Positions 1 to 10,997 of a stretch of DNA of 64,000 nucleotides are shown in pieces (the first letter of the stretch is position 1; each line of letters starts with the position of its first letter). The stretch comes from Salinisphaera sp035690525. GTDB lineage: Bacteria; Pseudomonadota; Gammaproteobacteria; Nevskiales; Salinisphaeraceae. Below the pieces are notes generated by a model. That model did not search any database. It was not told where the DNA came from and saw only the letters and a program-made list of their open reading frames with translations. The position numbers and the translations under genes are program-made. The DNA lies in NCBI RefSeq assembly GCF_035690525.1, contig NZ_DASSKM010000036.1, forward strand, positions 20,730-84,729, in the 5' to 3' direction.

Positions 1-305
1 AGCGCGACCGGTTCAACGCGCGCGGCTCGCGCCGGCCGCAGCAGGGCCTGCAGTATGCCTGCGCCCGCCTGGTCGATCGACGCATTCTGCTGCCGCGGCG
101 CGATATGGCCGCGCTGCATAAAGCGCTGGTCGCGCATGGCGTGGCGCGCCTGCTCGACGGCGCGCTGGAATCCTGGCGGCCGCCGGCATGGCACGAAACC
201 GAATGGCTGGCTCAGCGCATACGGGCCATGCTACGCCTGCCCGATCCCGACGGCCGGGTAGTGGCAGTCGACGCCGAGCCGATCGCGGCCGTTCGTGCCG
301 GTTGA
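1..305 (+). CDS. C-terminal part of an unidentified protein (cut by window edge)
   Basis: The frame is open from base 3 and closes with TGA at 303-305, so about 100 C-terminal residues are visible. They are rich in Arg and Ala and include LVDRRILLPRRD and WHETEWLAQRIRAMLRL; I see no signal peptide, membrane segment or motif that I recognise. The following gene starts at 295 inside its last codons, an 11-base overlap that suggests translational coupling in one operon. Because the downstream genes look like envelope polysaccharide functions, a role there is possible, but this is inference from position only. Confidence 0.5.
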   Translation, partial: RDRFNARGSRRPQQGLQYACARLVDRRILLPRRDMAALHKALVAHGVARLLDGALESWRPPAWHETEWLAQRIRAMLRLPDPDGRVVAVDAEPIAAVRAG

Positions 306-1371
306 TCGGGGCCGCCATCGCACACCGCGGGTCTGGGTGCTGCTGGGCGCGGGCGCCGGCGGCAACGCGCAGATGATCGCGCTGGCCGAGGCGCTCGGTT
401 GGCCCTACCAGACCCGCCAGCTGTCGTGGAACGCGTTCAATCATCTGCCCAACCCGGTGATCGGCGCGCGCGCGTTCACCCTCGATCGCGAGGCGGATGC
501 ATTGCAGCCGCCGTGGCCCGATCTGGTGATCGCCGCCTCGCGTCGTTCGGCGCCGATCGCGCGCTGGATCAAGAAACAATCCGGCGGCAACACGAAACTC
601 GTGCACCTGCTACACACCCAGATGCCGCTGCATCACTTCGATCTGGTGGTCACCCTGGCGCAGTTTCGGGTGCCCGAGGCGGCCAACGTCCAACGCAATA
701 CACTGCCGCTCAACGTGATCGATGGCGCGCGCAAGGCCGAGGCCGCCGAACGTTGGCGCGGCCGGCTGGCGTGTTTGCCGCGGCCCTGGATCGCGGTTCT
801 GGTGGGCGGCGACAGTTCGAGCTATACGCTCGATGCGGCGACCGCGGCACGGCTCGGCCGCGAAGCCGCCAGGGCCGCGCATGAAGCCGGTGGCGGCCTG
901 CTGATCACGACCAGCAAGCGCACGCCGGCGGCCGCGGCCGATGCGTTGATCGCGGCCATCGATTGTCCCGCCGAAATTTATCGCTGGCGGGCCGACGATG
1001 CCGATAACCCGTATCCCGCCTTTCTGGCGCTGGCCGATCGTTTCATCGTGACCGGCGATTCCGCCTCGCTGGCCGCCGAGGCGGTGGCCACCGGGCGTCC
1101 GGTGCGGCTATTCGAGTGGCCGGCGAAAAGACCGGCGCGCCGGCTGTCCGGCCTCGCCGGCCGTCTGCATCGCGGCTTGGTCTATGCCGGCTGGCGCAAG
1201 CCGCGGCGCGATTTTGCGGCGTTTCACGCGCGTCTTCGCGACGCCGGTCTGGTCGACGCCGCGACGCCGGCGCCCGTGCCCGACGACATGGGCGCGACCG
1301 TCGTTCGTATCCGCGCGCTCATGGGTTATTCTGCGTCCGCTTCGGATCGCCCCGAGACAACCCCCGAATGA
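295..1371 (+). CDS. ELM1-family (DUF1022) GT-B-like protein
   Basis: 358 residues from a GTG start that overlaps the previous frame. The sequence begins VWVLLGAGAGGNAQM, then has a mid-region VLVGGDSSSYTLD and ITTSKRT, and later FIVTGDSASLAAEA followed by TGRPVRLFEW. This arrangement matches the family named after plant mitochondrial fission protein ELM1, whose bacterial members are predicted to fold like GT-B glycosyltransferases such as MurG. The bacterial function is not established. Its setting, followed by an oxygenase, a sulfotransferase and two glycosyltransferases, suggests it works on an envelope glycan or glycolipid. A later internal ATG at 373 would remove the N-terminal glycine loop, so the GTG is preferred. 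Confidence 0.75.
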   Translation: MPVDRGRHRTPRVWVLLGAGAGGNAQMIALAEALGWPYQTRQLSWNAFNHLPNPVIGARAFTLDREADALQPPWPDLVIAASRRSAPIARWIKKQSGGNTKLVHLLHTQMPLHHFDLVVTLAQFRVPEAANVQRNTLPLNVIDGARKAEAAERWRGRLACLPRPWIAVLVGGDSSSYTLDAATAARLGREAARAAHEAGGGLLITTSKRTPAAAADALIAAIDCPAEIYRWRADDADNPYPAFLALADRFIVTGDSASLAAEAVATGRPVRLFEWPAKRPARRLSGLAGRLHRGLVYAGWRKPRRDFAAFHARLRDAGLVDAATPAPVPDDMGATVVRIRALMGYSASASDRPETTPE

Positions 1372-1401
1372 GACCTGCCACGAACGAGATTTGGAGTCGT
1401 C

Positions 1402-2124
1402 ATGACGTATCTGGACTTCGACCGCTTGGACGCGATGGACGGCAAAGCCTTTCGCGCCACCCAGCCGTACCCCTGGGCCAATCCGGCACAGCTTCTGACC
1501 GACGAAGGCTATCGACGGCTGCTCGAAACGCTACCGACCACCGACCAGATGACGCCGCAGTTCGGCCAGGCCCGGTCGCACGGGCAGAAGCCGCACGATC
1601 GCTATTCGCTGGAATACCGGCCGGGCCTCGATATTGCGCCCGAATGGCAGGCTTTCATCGACGAATTGCAGAGCGACCATTACCACGATTTCATCAAGCG
1701 CCTGTTCGGGCGGGGCCTGTTCAAGCTGAACTTTCATTGGCATTACGCGCCCCGGGGGGCCTCGGTCTCGCCGCACTGTGACGCGCAGCGCAAGCTGGGG
1801 TCGCATATCTTCTATTTCAGTTCGCCGGAGAACTGGTCGCCGGAATGGGGCGGAGATACGGTGATTCTCGACGATCACGGCGCCTTTGACCGCAAGTCGG
1901 CGCCGCTATTCGAAGATTTCCCCGACGCCTTCGAGGGCGAGAGCATCGGCAACTACAGCCTGCTGTTCCAACGCCAGTCCAAATCCTGGCACGGCGTTCG
2001 CGAGATCACCTGCCCGGAAGGCATGTATCGCAAGGTGTTCATTGTGGTCATCAACGATCGCGTGCGCGCGGCGGTGCGGCGCTTCAAGGGCCGGCTCAAG
2101 GGCGAGGAAATTCGCGATGTCTAG
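1402..2124 (+). CDS. 2OG-Fe(II) oxygenase superfamily protein
   Basis: 240 residues, ATG start 30 bases after the ELM1-like gene. The iron-binding facial triad of the 2-oxoglutarate oxygenases is visible: His125-x-Asp127 in SPHCDAQ and distal His197 in SWHGV, with Arg200 or the Arg/Lys at 210-211 as likely 2OG-carboxylate ligands. Such enzymes hydroxylate or otherwise oxidise a substrate using O2 and 2-oxoglutarate in the cytoplasm; the substrate here is unknown. There is no signal peptide. Its stop overlaps the start of the sulfotransferase by 8 bases, so the two are probably translated together and may modify the same molecule (inference). Confidence 0.75.
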   Translation: MTYLDFDRLDAMDGKAFRATQPYPWANPAQLLTDEGYRRLLETLPTTDQMTPQFGQARSHGQKPHDRYSLEYRPGLDIAPEWQAFIDELQSDHYHDFIKRLFGRGLFKLNFHWHYAPRGASVSPHCDAQRKLGSHIFYFSSPENWSPEWGGDTVILDDHGAFDRKSAPLFEDFPDAFEGESIGNYSLLFQRQSKSWHGVREITCPEGMYRKVFIVVINDRVRAAVRRFKGRLKGEEIRDV

Positions 2125-3124
2125 TACGACGGCCGGCCGGGCCCCGATCGTGCCCGCGCCGGACCCGAATCGCTCGACCGTGATCGCCGTGCTCGGCGCC
2201 GGGCGCAGCGGCACCAGCGCGATCACCCGCGGGCTGGCCGCGTTGGGGGTCGATCTGGGCGACAAGCTGCGCCGGCCGGGCGGCAAGAATCCGACCGGCT
2301 TTTTCGAGGACAACGACATCCTCGCGATCAGCAAGCAGCTCAAGCGGGCGCTCGGAATCCGCGGCCACAGCGTGCGCCTGCTCGACGACGCCGAGTTCGA
2401 AACGCCGCGGCTCAAGGCGATTCAGGCGCGGGCGATCGATACGCTCGGCAAGCGTTTCGACGCGGTACCGCTGTGGGGCTACAAATACTCGCGCACGCTG
2501 CGCACCATGCCGTTCTGGGCCGCCGTCCACGAAGCGCTCGACCTGGATGTGCGCTATCTGATCGCGCTGCGCAATCCGCTGTCCGTCGCCCGCTCTAGGT
2601 CCAAGATCAATCCGCAGCGCGGGCGCCAGGTGTGGTCGGATATGGAATGGCTGGTCAACGTGGTGCCGTATTTTCATCGCACCGCGGGGCGCCCGCGCGC
2701 GGTGGTGGATTTCGATCGGTTGATGGCCGATCCGGAAGGCCAGCTCGCCCGCGTGGCGCGCGATCTCGGTCTGACCCTCGGGCCGGCCCGGCAGGCCGGC
2801 GTCGATGAATACGCGAACCGGTTTCTGCAGAAGGACAAACCGGCATCGCGCTTCACCCGCGACGATCTGTTCGCCGACCCGCGGGTCAATCGCTGGACCG
2901 CCGAGGGTTATGCATTGCTCGACGAAGTCGCCGCCGACGATCTGACGCTGGATTCGCCGGCCTTCACCCGGCGCTGGGCCGATATCGAAGCCGCCGTCGA
3001 CGATCTCGGCCCGTTGCTGGCCGAATTCGATCATATGCGCGCGGCTACGGTACGCGCGCGCTGGAACCCGGTCAGCCCGGTCGAGGAGATGCGCCAGATC
3101 TGGCGCGACCTCAAGGCCAAGTGA
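2117..3124 (+). CDS. sulfotransferase family protein
   Basis: 335 residues from ATG 2117, overlapping the oxygenase stop. Near the N terminus is a PAPS 5'-phosphosulfate-binding loop, GAGRSGTSA at residues 27-35, and later LRNPLSVARS (152-160) fits the 3'-phosphate-binding region (Arg...Ser). These are the defining motifs of sulfotransferases that move sulfate from PAPS to a hydroxyl or amine. Acceptor unknown; the neighbours suggest a cell-surface carbohydrate or lipid. The frame is open further upstream, but ATG 2117 places the PAPS loop at the usual distance from the N terminus. An inverted repeat begins 44 bases after the stop. Confidence 0.8.
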   Translation: MSSTTAGRAPIVPAPDPNRSTVIAVLGAGRSGTSAITRGLAALGVDLGDKLRRPGGKNPTGFFEDNDILAISKQLKRALGIRGHSVRLLDDAEFETPRLKAIQARAIDTLGKRFDAVPLWGYKYSRTLRTMPFWAAVHEALDLDVRYLIALRNPLSVARSRSKINPQRGRQVWSDMEWLVNVVPYFHRTAGRPRAVVDFDRLMADPEGQLARVARDLGLTLGPARQAGVDEYANRFLQKDKPASRFTRDDLFADPRVNRWTAEGYALLDEVAADDLTLDSPAFTRRWADIEAAVDDLGPLLAEFDHMRAATVRARWNPVSPVEEMRQIWRDLKAK

Positions 3125-3167
3125 CACCCGTGCGGCGAGAACACGTCGGGAAGGCAGAAAAGACAAA

Positions 3168-3343
3168 CCGCAGATCAACGCAGATTGACGCAGATGATAA
3201 AAGAAAATTTCATAAAAATTGCGCGATTTTGCATTTTTTGATGAATACGTTTGACGGCTTTTCCGGGAGAATACAGCCGGAAAAGATCTTGCAAAGCCGA
3301 TCAAGCGCTCATTTCATCTGCGTCAATCTGCGTCGATCTGCGG
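3168..3343. repeat. CGCAGAT inverted-repeat element, locus 1
   Basis: Left arm 3168-3196 carries three CGCAGAT units at 10-base spacing; right arm 3315-3343 is its reverse complement with 28 of 29 bases matching. The 118 bases between are AT-rich, unlike the surrounding genome, and contain GAGAATACAGCC, which recurs at locus 2 (13350-13361). It lies between the convergent sulfotransferase and GT4 genes and contains no convincing gene. Part of a family with the features near 13.4 kb and 23.1 kb. Confidence 0.8.
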
Positions 3344-3374
3344 TTAAAATAACTTATGTTAAAGGGAAAAATAG

Positions 3375-4592
3375 CTAGCGTTCGCCGGCGCCGAGCATGA
3401 GCGCGAGATAGCCGTCGGCCGAGGCGTCGGCGGAAAAATCCTCGGCCCGGGCCTTCAGCCGTCCGGGATCGCGCGGATCATCGAGCGTGGCCGCGATCGC
3501 GTGGGCCATCGCGACGGCGTCGCCCACCGGCACCAGCCGCCCGTAGCGGCCGTGTTCGAGAATCTCGGCCGAGCCGCCCGGCGCGTCGGTCGCGACCGCG
3601 GGACAACCGCAGGCCAGCGCCTGGATCAGCACGCCGGGCAGGCCTTCCCAGCGCGAGGGCAGAACGAACACGTCGGCGTTGGCCATGTAGGCGAAGGGTC
3701 GATCGTCCCAGCCGGGAAGATCGACGTGGGCGGCCACGCCGAGCGACTCGGCCAGCGCCCGCAACGGCTCGCGCAGGGGGCCGTCGCCGAGCAGAATCAG
3801 ACGCGCGTCGCGCCCGCGGCGTAAGCGGACGAAGGCGCGCAGCAGCGTGCTCGGGTCTTTCTGTTCGACCAGGCGGGACACGCCGAGCACGACCGGCGGG
3901 CCGTCGCCGCCGAGCCGGGGATCCAACCAGGGATGCGGGCAGGGCGCGAGCGCGCCGACGCGCAGCGTATCGTCGACCGTGGGATTGACCACGGTGACGA
4001 TACGCGGGCGCGCCAGACCGGTGGCGGCGGCGAGATCGTCGGCCACGGCGTTCGAGACGCCGACAATCGCATCGGCCCGGGGATAGGTGACGCCAACCAG
4101 GCGGGCCGTATGCCGCCAGCGCTGTTTCTTTGCGCGCGGATGCGCGAAGCGCGACAGCATGTTGCGTTCGGAGACCACCAGCCGCGTGTGGACGCCGGCC
4201 AAGGTGCGAGCCCAAATCGCGACCAGGTTGCACTGGGTCATGGCCGAGAGCATGGCGTCCGGCCGGCGCTCGACCAGATAATCGCGCAGGGCCGCCAGAT
4301 AGGCGAGCTTGGACCAAGTGGCCACGGGCCAGAGCACGGTCGGCCCGAGTTCGCGCCAATGCGCCGGCGCGGCGCGCAGCGCCAGGATGCGGGCGCGCGG
4401 GCTGCTTGTGGCGGCGAGCACGACCACGCGTACGCCGGCCGCGGCGAGCGCGGCTTCGGTTTCCCGGTCGCCGTGGCAGACCACCAGATCGATAGCATGC
4501 CCACGCCTGGCCAGCACCACGGCGAGGTTGGCCATCGAGCGCTGGACGCCGCCGCCGGTCAGCGCCGATGTAAACAACGCAAGACGGCTCAT
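3375..4592 (-). CDS. glycosyltransferase family 4 protein
   Basis: 405 residues, reading leftward from ATG at 4592. N-terminal LFTSALTGGGVQRSMANL is the acceptor-side glycine loop of GT-B enzymes; the C-terminal half has VVLGVSRLVEQKD, then LLGDGPLREPL, and PSRWEGLPGVLIQALACG, the donor-binding E-x7-E type region of GT4. GT4 retaining enzymes transfer sugars from nucleotide-sugar donors at the cytoplasmic face. Its start overlaps the upstream GT2 gene by four bases (ATGA), so they form an operon. Likely role: assembly of a surface polysaccharide or glycolipid; the sugar is not predictable. Confidence 0.85.
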   Translation of the reverse strand: MSRLALFTSALTGGGVQRSMANLAVVLARRGHAIDLVVCHGDRETEAALAAAGVRVVVLAATSSPRARILALRAAPAHWRELGPTVLWPVATWSKLAYLAALRDYLVERRPDAMLSAMTQCNLVAIWARTLAGVHTRLVVSERNMLSRFAHPRAKKQRWRHTARLVGVTYPRADAIVGVSNAVADDLAAATGLARPRIVTVVNPTVDDTLRVGALAPCPHPWLDPRLGGDGPPVVLGVSRLVEQKDPSTLLRAFVRLRRGRDARLILLGDGPLREPLRALAESLGVAAHVDLPGWDDRPFAYMANADVFVLPSRWEGLPGVLIQALACGCPAVATDAPGGSAEILEHGRYGRLVPVGDAVAMAHAIAATLDDPRDPGRLKARAEDFSADASADGYLALMLGAGER

Positions 4593-5605
4593 CGCGCGCC
4601 CAGGCGCAGCCGGGTCTGCAATTCGGCGCGCAGGCCGGGCGCGATGGTCGAACGCAGCGGCGAGGCGAGACAGCGCCATAGCGCCCGCGGGCCGAGTTCG
4701 CCCAGCGCGAACCAGCAACTCTTGGCCCAGAACAGGCCGAGCACGCGGGAAAACGCCGGTTCGGGATAGAGTTGGCGCGCGGCGTTGGCGTGGTGCAGCC
4801 GATCCAGCCAATGCTCCGCCCAGTCCAGAAAATCCGGCCCGGGCGCGAAACCTTCCTTGTGCATGCGGCGCAGCGCATAATGACGCTCGAGATCGCGCCG
4901 GTCGTAGTCGATGCCGAGACGATCGAGCTGGGCGGCAAAAACATCGAGGCGCCATTGCATGGTCTCGGGGCTGCGCTCGTCGCTGGCCTGGTCGTCGTGC
5001 CGGCGGCGCTCGACCAGCACCTCGCGCAGCGCGGCCAGACGGTAGTCGTTGTTGATGCGCGCCCAGAGTTCGTAGTCCGAGCCCAGGCGGAAGTCCTCGC
5101 GGTGCGGATAGGCGCGCAGGATTTCCGTGCGCGCGGTGGCGGTGGCGTTCTCCAATCCGGAGCGGAACAGCCGCTCGGCCGCGATCTGGTCGGCATCGGC
5201 CGCCTTGCGCTTGGTGACCCCGCGGCTGGCGCCGGTGGTATCGATCCAGCGTATCCAGCTGCCCACCGCCGCGTGGTCGGGGTGGCGGGTTAGGAACGCG
5301 ATCTGTTTTTCCAGCCGCGTGGGCAGCGCCCGGTCGTCGCTGTCCAGAAACGCCGTATAAGGCGCGTGCGCTTGTGCGATGCCGCGATTGCGGCTGGCGG
5401 CGATGCCCAGGTTGCGCGGGTTTTCGAGTAGTCGTATACGGGGATCGTCGTAGGCCGCGATACGCGCTTGGCTGCCGTCGGTCGAGCCGTCGTCGACCAG
5501 AATCAGTTCCAGGTCGGTCACGGTCTGGGCCAGGATGCTCTCGATCGCGTCGCCGATGAAGCGGACACGGTTGTACACGGGAATGACGATGCTTATTTCG
5601 GGCAT
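4589..5605 (-). CDS. glycosyltransferase family 2 protein
   Basis: 338 residues, reading leftward. The start at 5605 gives MPEISIVIPVYNR, the canonical GT2 opening; the frame extends upstream but those codons look non-coding. The N-terminal GT-A fold is visible as LILVDDGSTDGS, NPRNLGIAASRNRGI and the metal-binding DSDD motif in AFLDSDDRA. After residue about 220 the C-terminal part is less conserved and rich in charged residues. No membrane segment. It is the first gene of a two-gene leftward operon with the GT4 enzyme and diverges from the ABC exporter gene, with 149 bases between. Confidence 0.85.
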   Translation of the reverse strand: MPEISIVIPVYNRVRFIGDAIESILAQTVTDLELILVDDGSTDGSQARIAAYDDPRIRLLENPRNLGIAASRNRGIAQAHAPYTAFLDSDDRALPTRLEKQIAFLTRHPDHAAVGSWIRWIDTTGASRGVTKRKAADADQIAAERLFRSGLENATATARTEILRAYPHREDFRLGSDYELWARINNDYRLAALREVLVERRRHDDQASDERSPETMQWRLDVFAAQLDRLGIDYDRRDLERHYALRRMHKEGFAPGPDFLDWAEHWLDRLHHANAARQLYPEPAFSRVLGLFWAKSCWFALGELGPRALWRCLASPLRSTIAPGLRAELQTRLRLGAR

Positions 5606-5720
5606 GTTTGGAGTATGGCGCTGTCCGGCCCGGCGACGCCGGTGCAAAAAACACGCTAGGATAACCTGCCGCATTGTCGAACGGGCAGTCCGGCGCTGCC
5701 GCGACGGCCGAAAACGTTTG

Positions 5721-5726
5721 TATAAT
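5721..5726 (+). promoter_or_regulatory. perfect -10 hexamer upstream of the ABC exporter gene
   Basis: TATAAT stands at 5721-5726, within TTGTATAATACAT, 28 bases before the GTG start of the exporter gene, in otherwise GC-rich sequence. No clear TTGACA-like -35 element is found 16-18 bases upstream, so the promoter may be weak or activator-dependent. The transcript would have a very short 5' leader. Confidence 0.45.
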
Positions 5727-5754
5727 ACATGCGGGCAATGGATGAGCTGATCGC

Positions 5755-7467
5755 GTGCAACTGATCAAAGATTTCTTCAAACGCTATCCGGGCCAGTGCC
5801 TGATCGTCTGGGCCTGCCTGGTGGTGGCCAGCATTGCCGAAGGCCTGAGCCTGTCGACGCTTTTGCCGATCCTGACGATCGCCACCGGCAGTCAGTCGCC
5901 GATGGTCGATGCCAAGACCCAGGATTTCCTCAGCCAGTGGCTGCACCGGCTGTCGATCGATCCCACCATCGGCGCAATGATGAGCATCGTGCTGGTCGGG
6001 TTGGTGTTCAAGGCGGTGCTGACGCTGATCGCCTATCGGCAGGTGGGCTATACCGTGGCCGCGATCGCCACCGAGGGGCGGCTGAATTTTCTGCGCGCGT
6101 TGTCGTCGTCGCGCTGGGAATATTTCCTCAGCCAGCGCACCGGCCGGTTGTCCAACACGATTTCGACCGAAGCCTCCAACAGCGCGGACGCCTTCCAGAG
6201 CATGGCCAACCTGGCGTCGCTGGCGTCGCAGTCGGTGGTGTTCCTGCTGGTCGCGCTGCTCATCAACTGGAAGATTGCGGTGATGGCCGTGCTCATCGGC
6301 GCGGCGATCTTCGGTGTGCTCAAGGTCATGGTCTCGATCTCGCGCGAGGCCGGCGGGCGGCAGAAGAATTCGTTCCAGCATCTGATGGCGCTGCTGACCG
6401 ATTCGCTGGCCTCGCTCAAGCCGCTCAAGTCGATGGCGCGGGAAGGCCAGATCGATCGCATGCTGGAACGCCAGACGCGCGAGCTCAACGGCGCGTTGCG
6501 GACCCGGGTGATGGCGCAGGAGACGCTCAAGGCGCTGCAGGAGCTGTTGATCGGGGTGGTGCTCATCGCCGGCGTCGGCGCGTCGCTGCTGGTCTGGAAT
6601 CTGCAGCTGTCCGAGATCATGGTGTTGACCATCGTGCTCGCGCGCATGCTGACGCGTCTGAGCAAGGTCCAGCAGGAATATCAGAAGCTCGCCTCGCGCG
6701 AGGCGTTCTATTGGGCGATGAACGAGCAGATCGATAATGCCCGCGCGGCCCGGGAGACCGCGTTCGGCGATCGACGGCCGACGCTGGAACGGGGCGTGAC
6801 CGTCGAGCGCGTGAGTTTCGGCTACGAAGGGCGCTCGGTGTTGCACGCGGTCGATCTGGAAATCCCGGCCGGTGGATTCACGACGCTGATCGGCTTCTCG
6901 GGCGCGGGCAAGACGACGCTGATCGATTTGATCATCGGTCTGCTGCGCGCCGACGAAGGGCGTATCCTGATCGACGGCGTGCCGATCGACGCCATCGACA
7001 TCCGGGCCTGGCGTTCGATGATCGGCTATGTGCCGCAGGACACGATTCTGCTGCACGACAGCATCTACAACAACGTCGTGGTGGGCGACCAAAGCTTGTC
7101 CGAAGAAGCCGCGATCGACGCGCTCAAGCGCGCCGGCGCCTGGAGCTTCGTCAGCGCTTTGGCCGACGGTATCCATACCAGTGTCGGCGAACACGGCGGC
7201 CGCCTGTCCGGCGGGCAGCGCCAGCGCGTGGTTATTGCCCGGGCGCTGGTGCATCAGCCGCGGCTGCTGATTCTCGACGAAGCCACCAGCGCGCTCGACC
7301 CCGAGACGGAGGCGGCGGTGAGCGCCACGCTGGCCGATTTGGGCAAGGACTATACCGTGCTCGCGGTATCGCACCGCAGCGCGCTCACCGAGCGCTCGCA
7401 CCGCGTGTATCAGTTGGATCAGGGGCGGGCACGCCCGGTCGCGGCGCCGGCCCGCGCCAGCGCCTAA
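5755..7467 (+). CDS. MsbA-like ABC exporter (fused membrane and ATPase domains)
   Basis: 570 residues from a GTG start. Residues 1 to about 320 are the transmembrane domain with hydrophobic segments around 15-45, 70-95, 155-195 and 260-300. The C-terminal ATPase has Walker A GFSGAGKTT, Q-loop YVPQD, signature LSGGQRQR, Walker B LLILDEATSALD and H-loop VSHRSAL. Half-transporters of this type dimerise and flip lipids or oligosaccharide-lipids across the inner membrane. Next to glycosyltransferases, export of a lipid-linked glycan is the likely job, though family membership alone does not fix the substrate. It is shorter and more divergent in the membrane part than true MsbA, so I do not give that symbol. 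Confidence 0.8.
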   Translation: MQLIKDFFKRYPGQCLIVWACLVVASIAEGLSLSTLLPILTIATGSQSPMVDAKTQDFLSQWLHRLSIDPTIGAMMSIVLVGLVFKAVLTLIAYRQVGYTVAAIATEGRLNFLRALSSSRWEYFLSQRTGRLSNTISTEASNSADAFQSMANLASLASQSVVFLLVALLINWKIAVMAVLIGAAIFGVLKVMVSISREAGGRQKNSFQHLMALLTDSLASLKPLKSMAREGQIDRMLERQTRELNGALRTRVMAQETLKALQELLIGVVLIAGVGASLLVWNLQLSEIMVLTIVLARMLTRLSKVQQEYQKLASREAFYWAMNEQIDNARAARETAFGDRRPTLERGVTVERVSFGYEGRSVLHAVDLEIPAGGFTTLIGFSGAGKTTLIDLIIGLLRADEGRILIDGVPIDAIDIRAWRSMIGYVPQDTILLHDSIYNNVVVGDQSLSEEAAIDALKRAGAWSFVSALADGIHTSVGEHGGRLSGGQRQRVVIARALVHQPRLLILDEATSALDPETEAAVSATLADLGKDYTVLAVSHRSALTERSHRVYQLDQGRARPVAAPARASA

Positions 7468-7495
7468 GCGGCAACAGCCCCAATCCGCGTACGCT

Positions 7496-7942
7496 CTACT
7501 CGCGGCGTCCGGCGGCGGCCAGACGGCGCAGCGCCTCGGCCAGCGCCCGGTCCTCGATATAGCCGGCCGTCTGTTCCAGATGACAGCGCGTAGCGGCCGA
7601 TATATAGCGGGCGCGCCGTTCGGCCTGGAATGGCCCGAGTGCGACCGGGCGTACCTTGATGCGGACGCCGTCGACCTGCAGGCGCATGCGCTGGGCCAAT
7701 GCCCGGGTCAACTGGGGTTCCATATAGCGCAGACGCGTCGCCCAGGCCGCGCTGGCCACATGCAGCCGCAGTTGGTAATCCTCGTAGGCGGCGACCTGCA
7801 GTTGCGGCGCGGCCGCCGCGGGCAGGATCTCCAGCAACGCGGCGCGGATGCGCGCCAAAAAACGCGCCCGGCCCAGGATATCGGCCATGTCCGGCGCCGC
7901 GATATGCAACAGGGACTGGATTGATTGCGGTGCCGACCCCAT
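7496..7942 (-). CDS. dciA: DciA-family (DUF721) replicative helicase loader
   Basis: 148 residues, reading leftward, diverging from secA. It begins MGSAPQSIQSLLHIAAPD, then has LARIRAALLEILPAA and the strand-rich region PQLQVAAYEDYQLRLHVASAAWATRLRY, a KH-like DUF721 core, and ends with a helical basic tail. DciA loads DnaB helicase in bacteria that lack DnaC. Location immediately upstream of and divergent from secA is typical in gammaproteobacteria, which supports the call. The C-terminal extension after the DUF721 core is less conserved, as usual for the family. Confidence 0.75.
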   Translation of the reverse strand: MGSAPQSIQSLLHIAAPDMADILGRARFLARIRAALLEILPAAAAPQLQVAAYEDYQLRLHVASAAWATRLRYMEPQLTRALAQRMRLQVDGVRIKVRPVALGPFQAERRARYISAATRCHLEQTAGYIEDRALAEALRRLAAAGRRE

Positions 7943-8111
7943 GTTCTATGCCGCATTGAGCCATAAGCTCGGAATGTTAGCAGTTCGCACAGGGTGGCGT
8001 TCGCGACCAATGCCTGAGGTCGCCAGTCTTAAAGCGTTGCACCGGCTGCGTTATCATCCGGCTTTTGACGGCAATCCGTCGGCCGCCGGCCGGGCCAGAC
8101 CACGAGGGTTC

Positions 8112-10949
<2,838 letters not shown>

Positions 10950-10997
10950 ATCCGCGGCCATTCCATTCGCCCCGGGCCGGTACGACGAGCGCTGAGC

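Noticed and set aside
3168..3196. CGCAGAT repeats as a CRISPR array
   Set aside because: Units are 7 bases at 10-base spacing, only three per arm, with no spacers of 30 or more bases and no cas genes nearby.
5674..5679. TTGTCG as -35 element for the TATAAT at 5721
   Set aside because: The spacing is over 40 bases, far from the 16-18 needed.
3375..5780. One 801-codon leftward frame covering both glycosyltransferases
   Set aside because: Only the part from 4592 leftward is homologous to a protein; the upstream part is the GT2 gene read in the wrong frame, and the two real genes overlap by ATGA.
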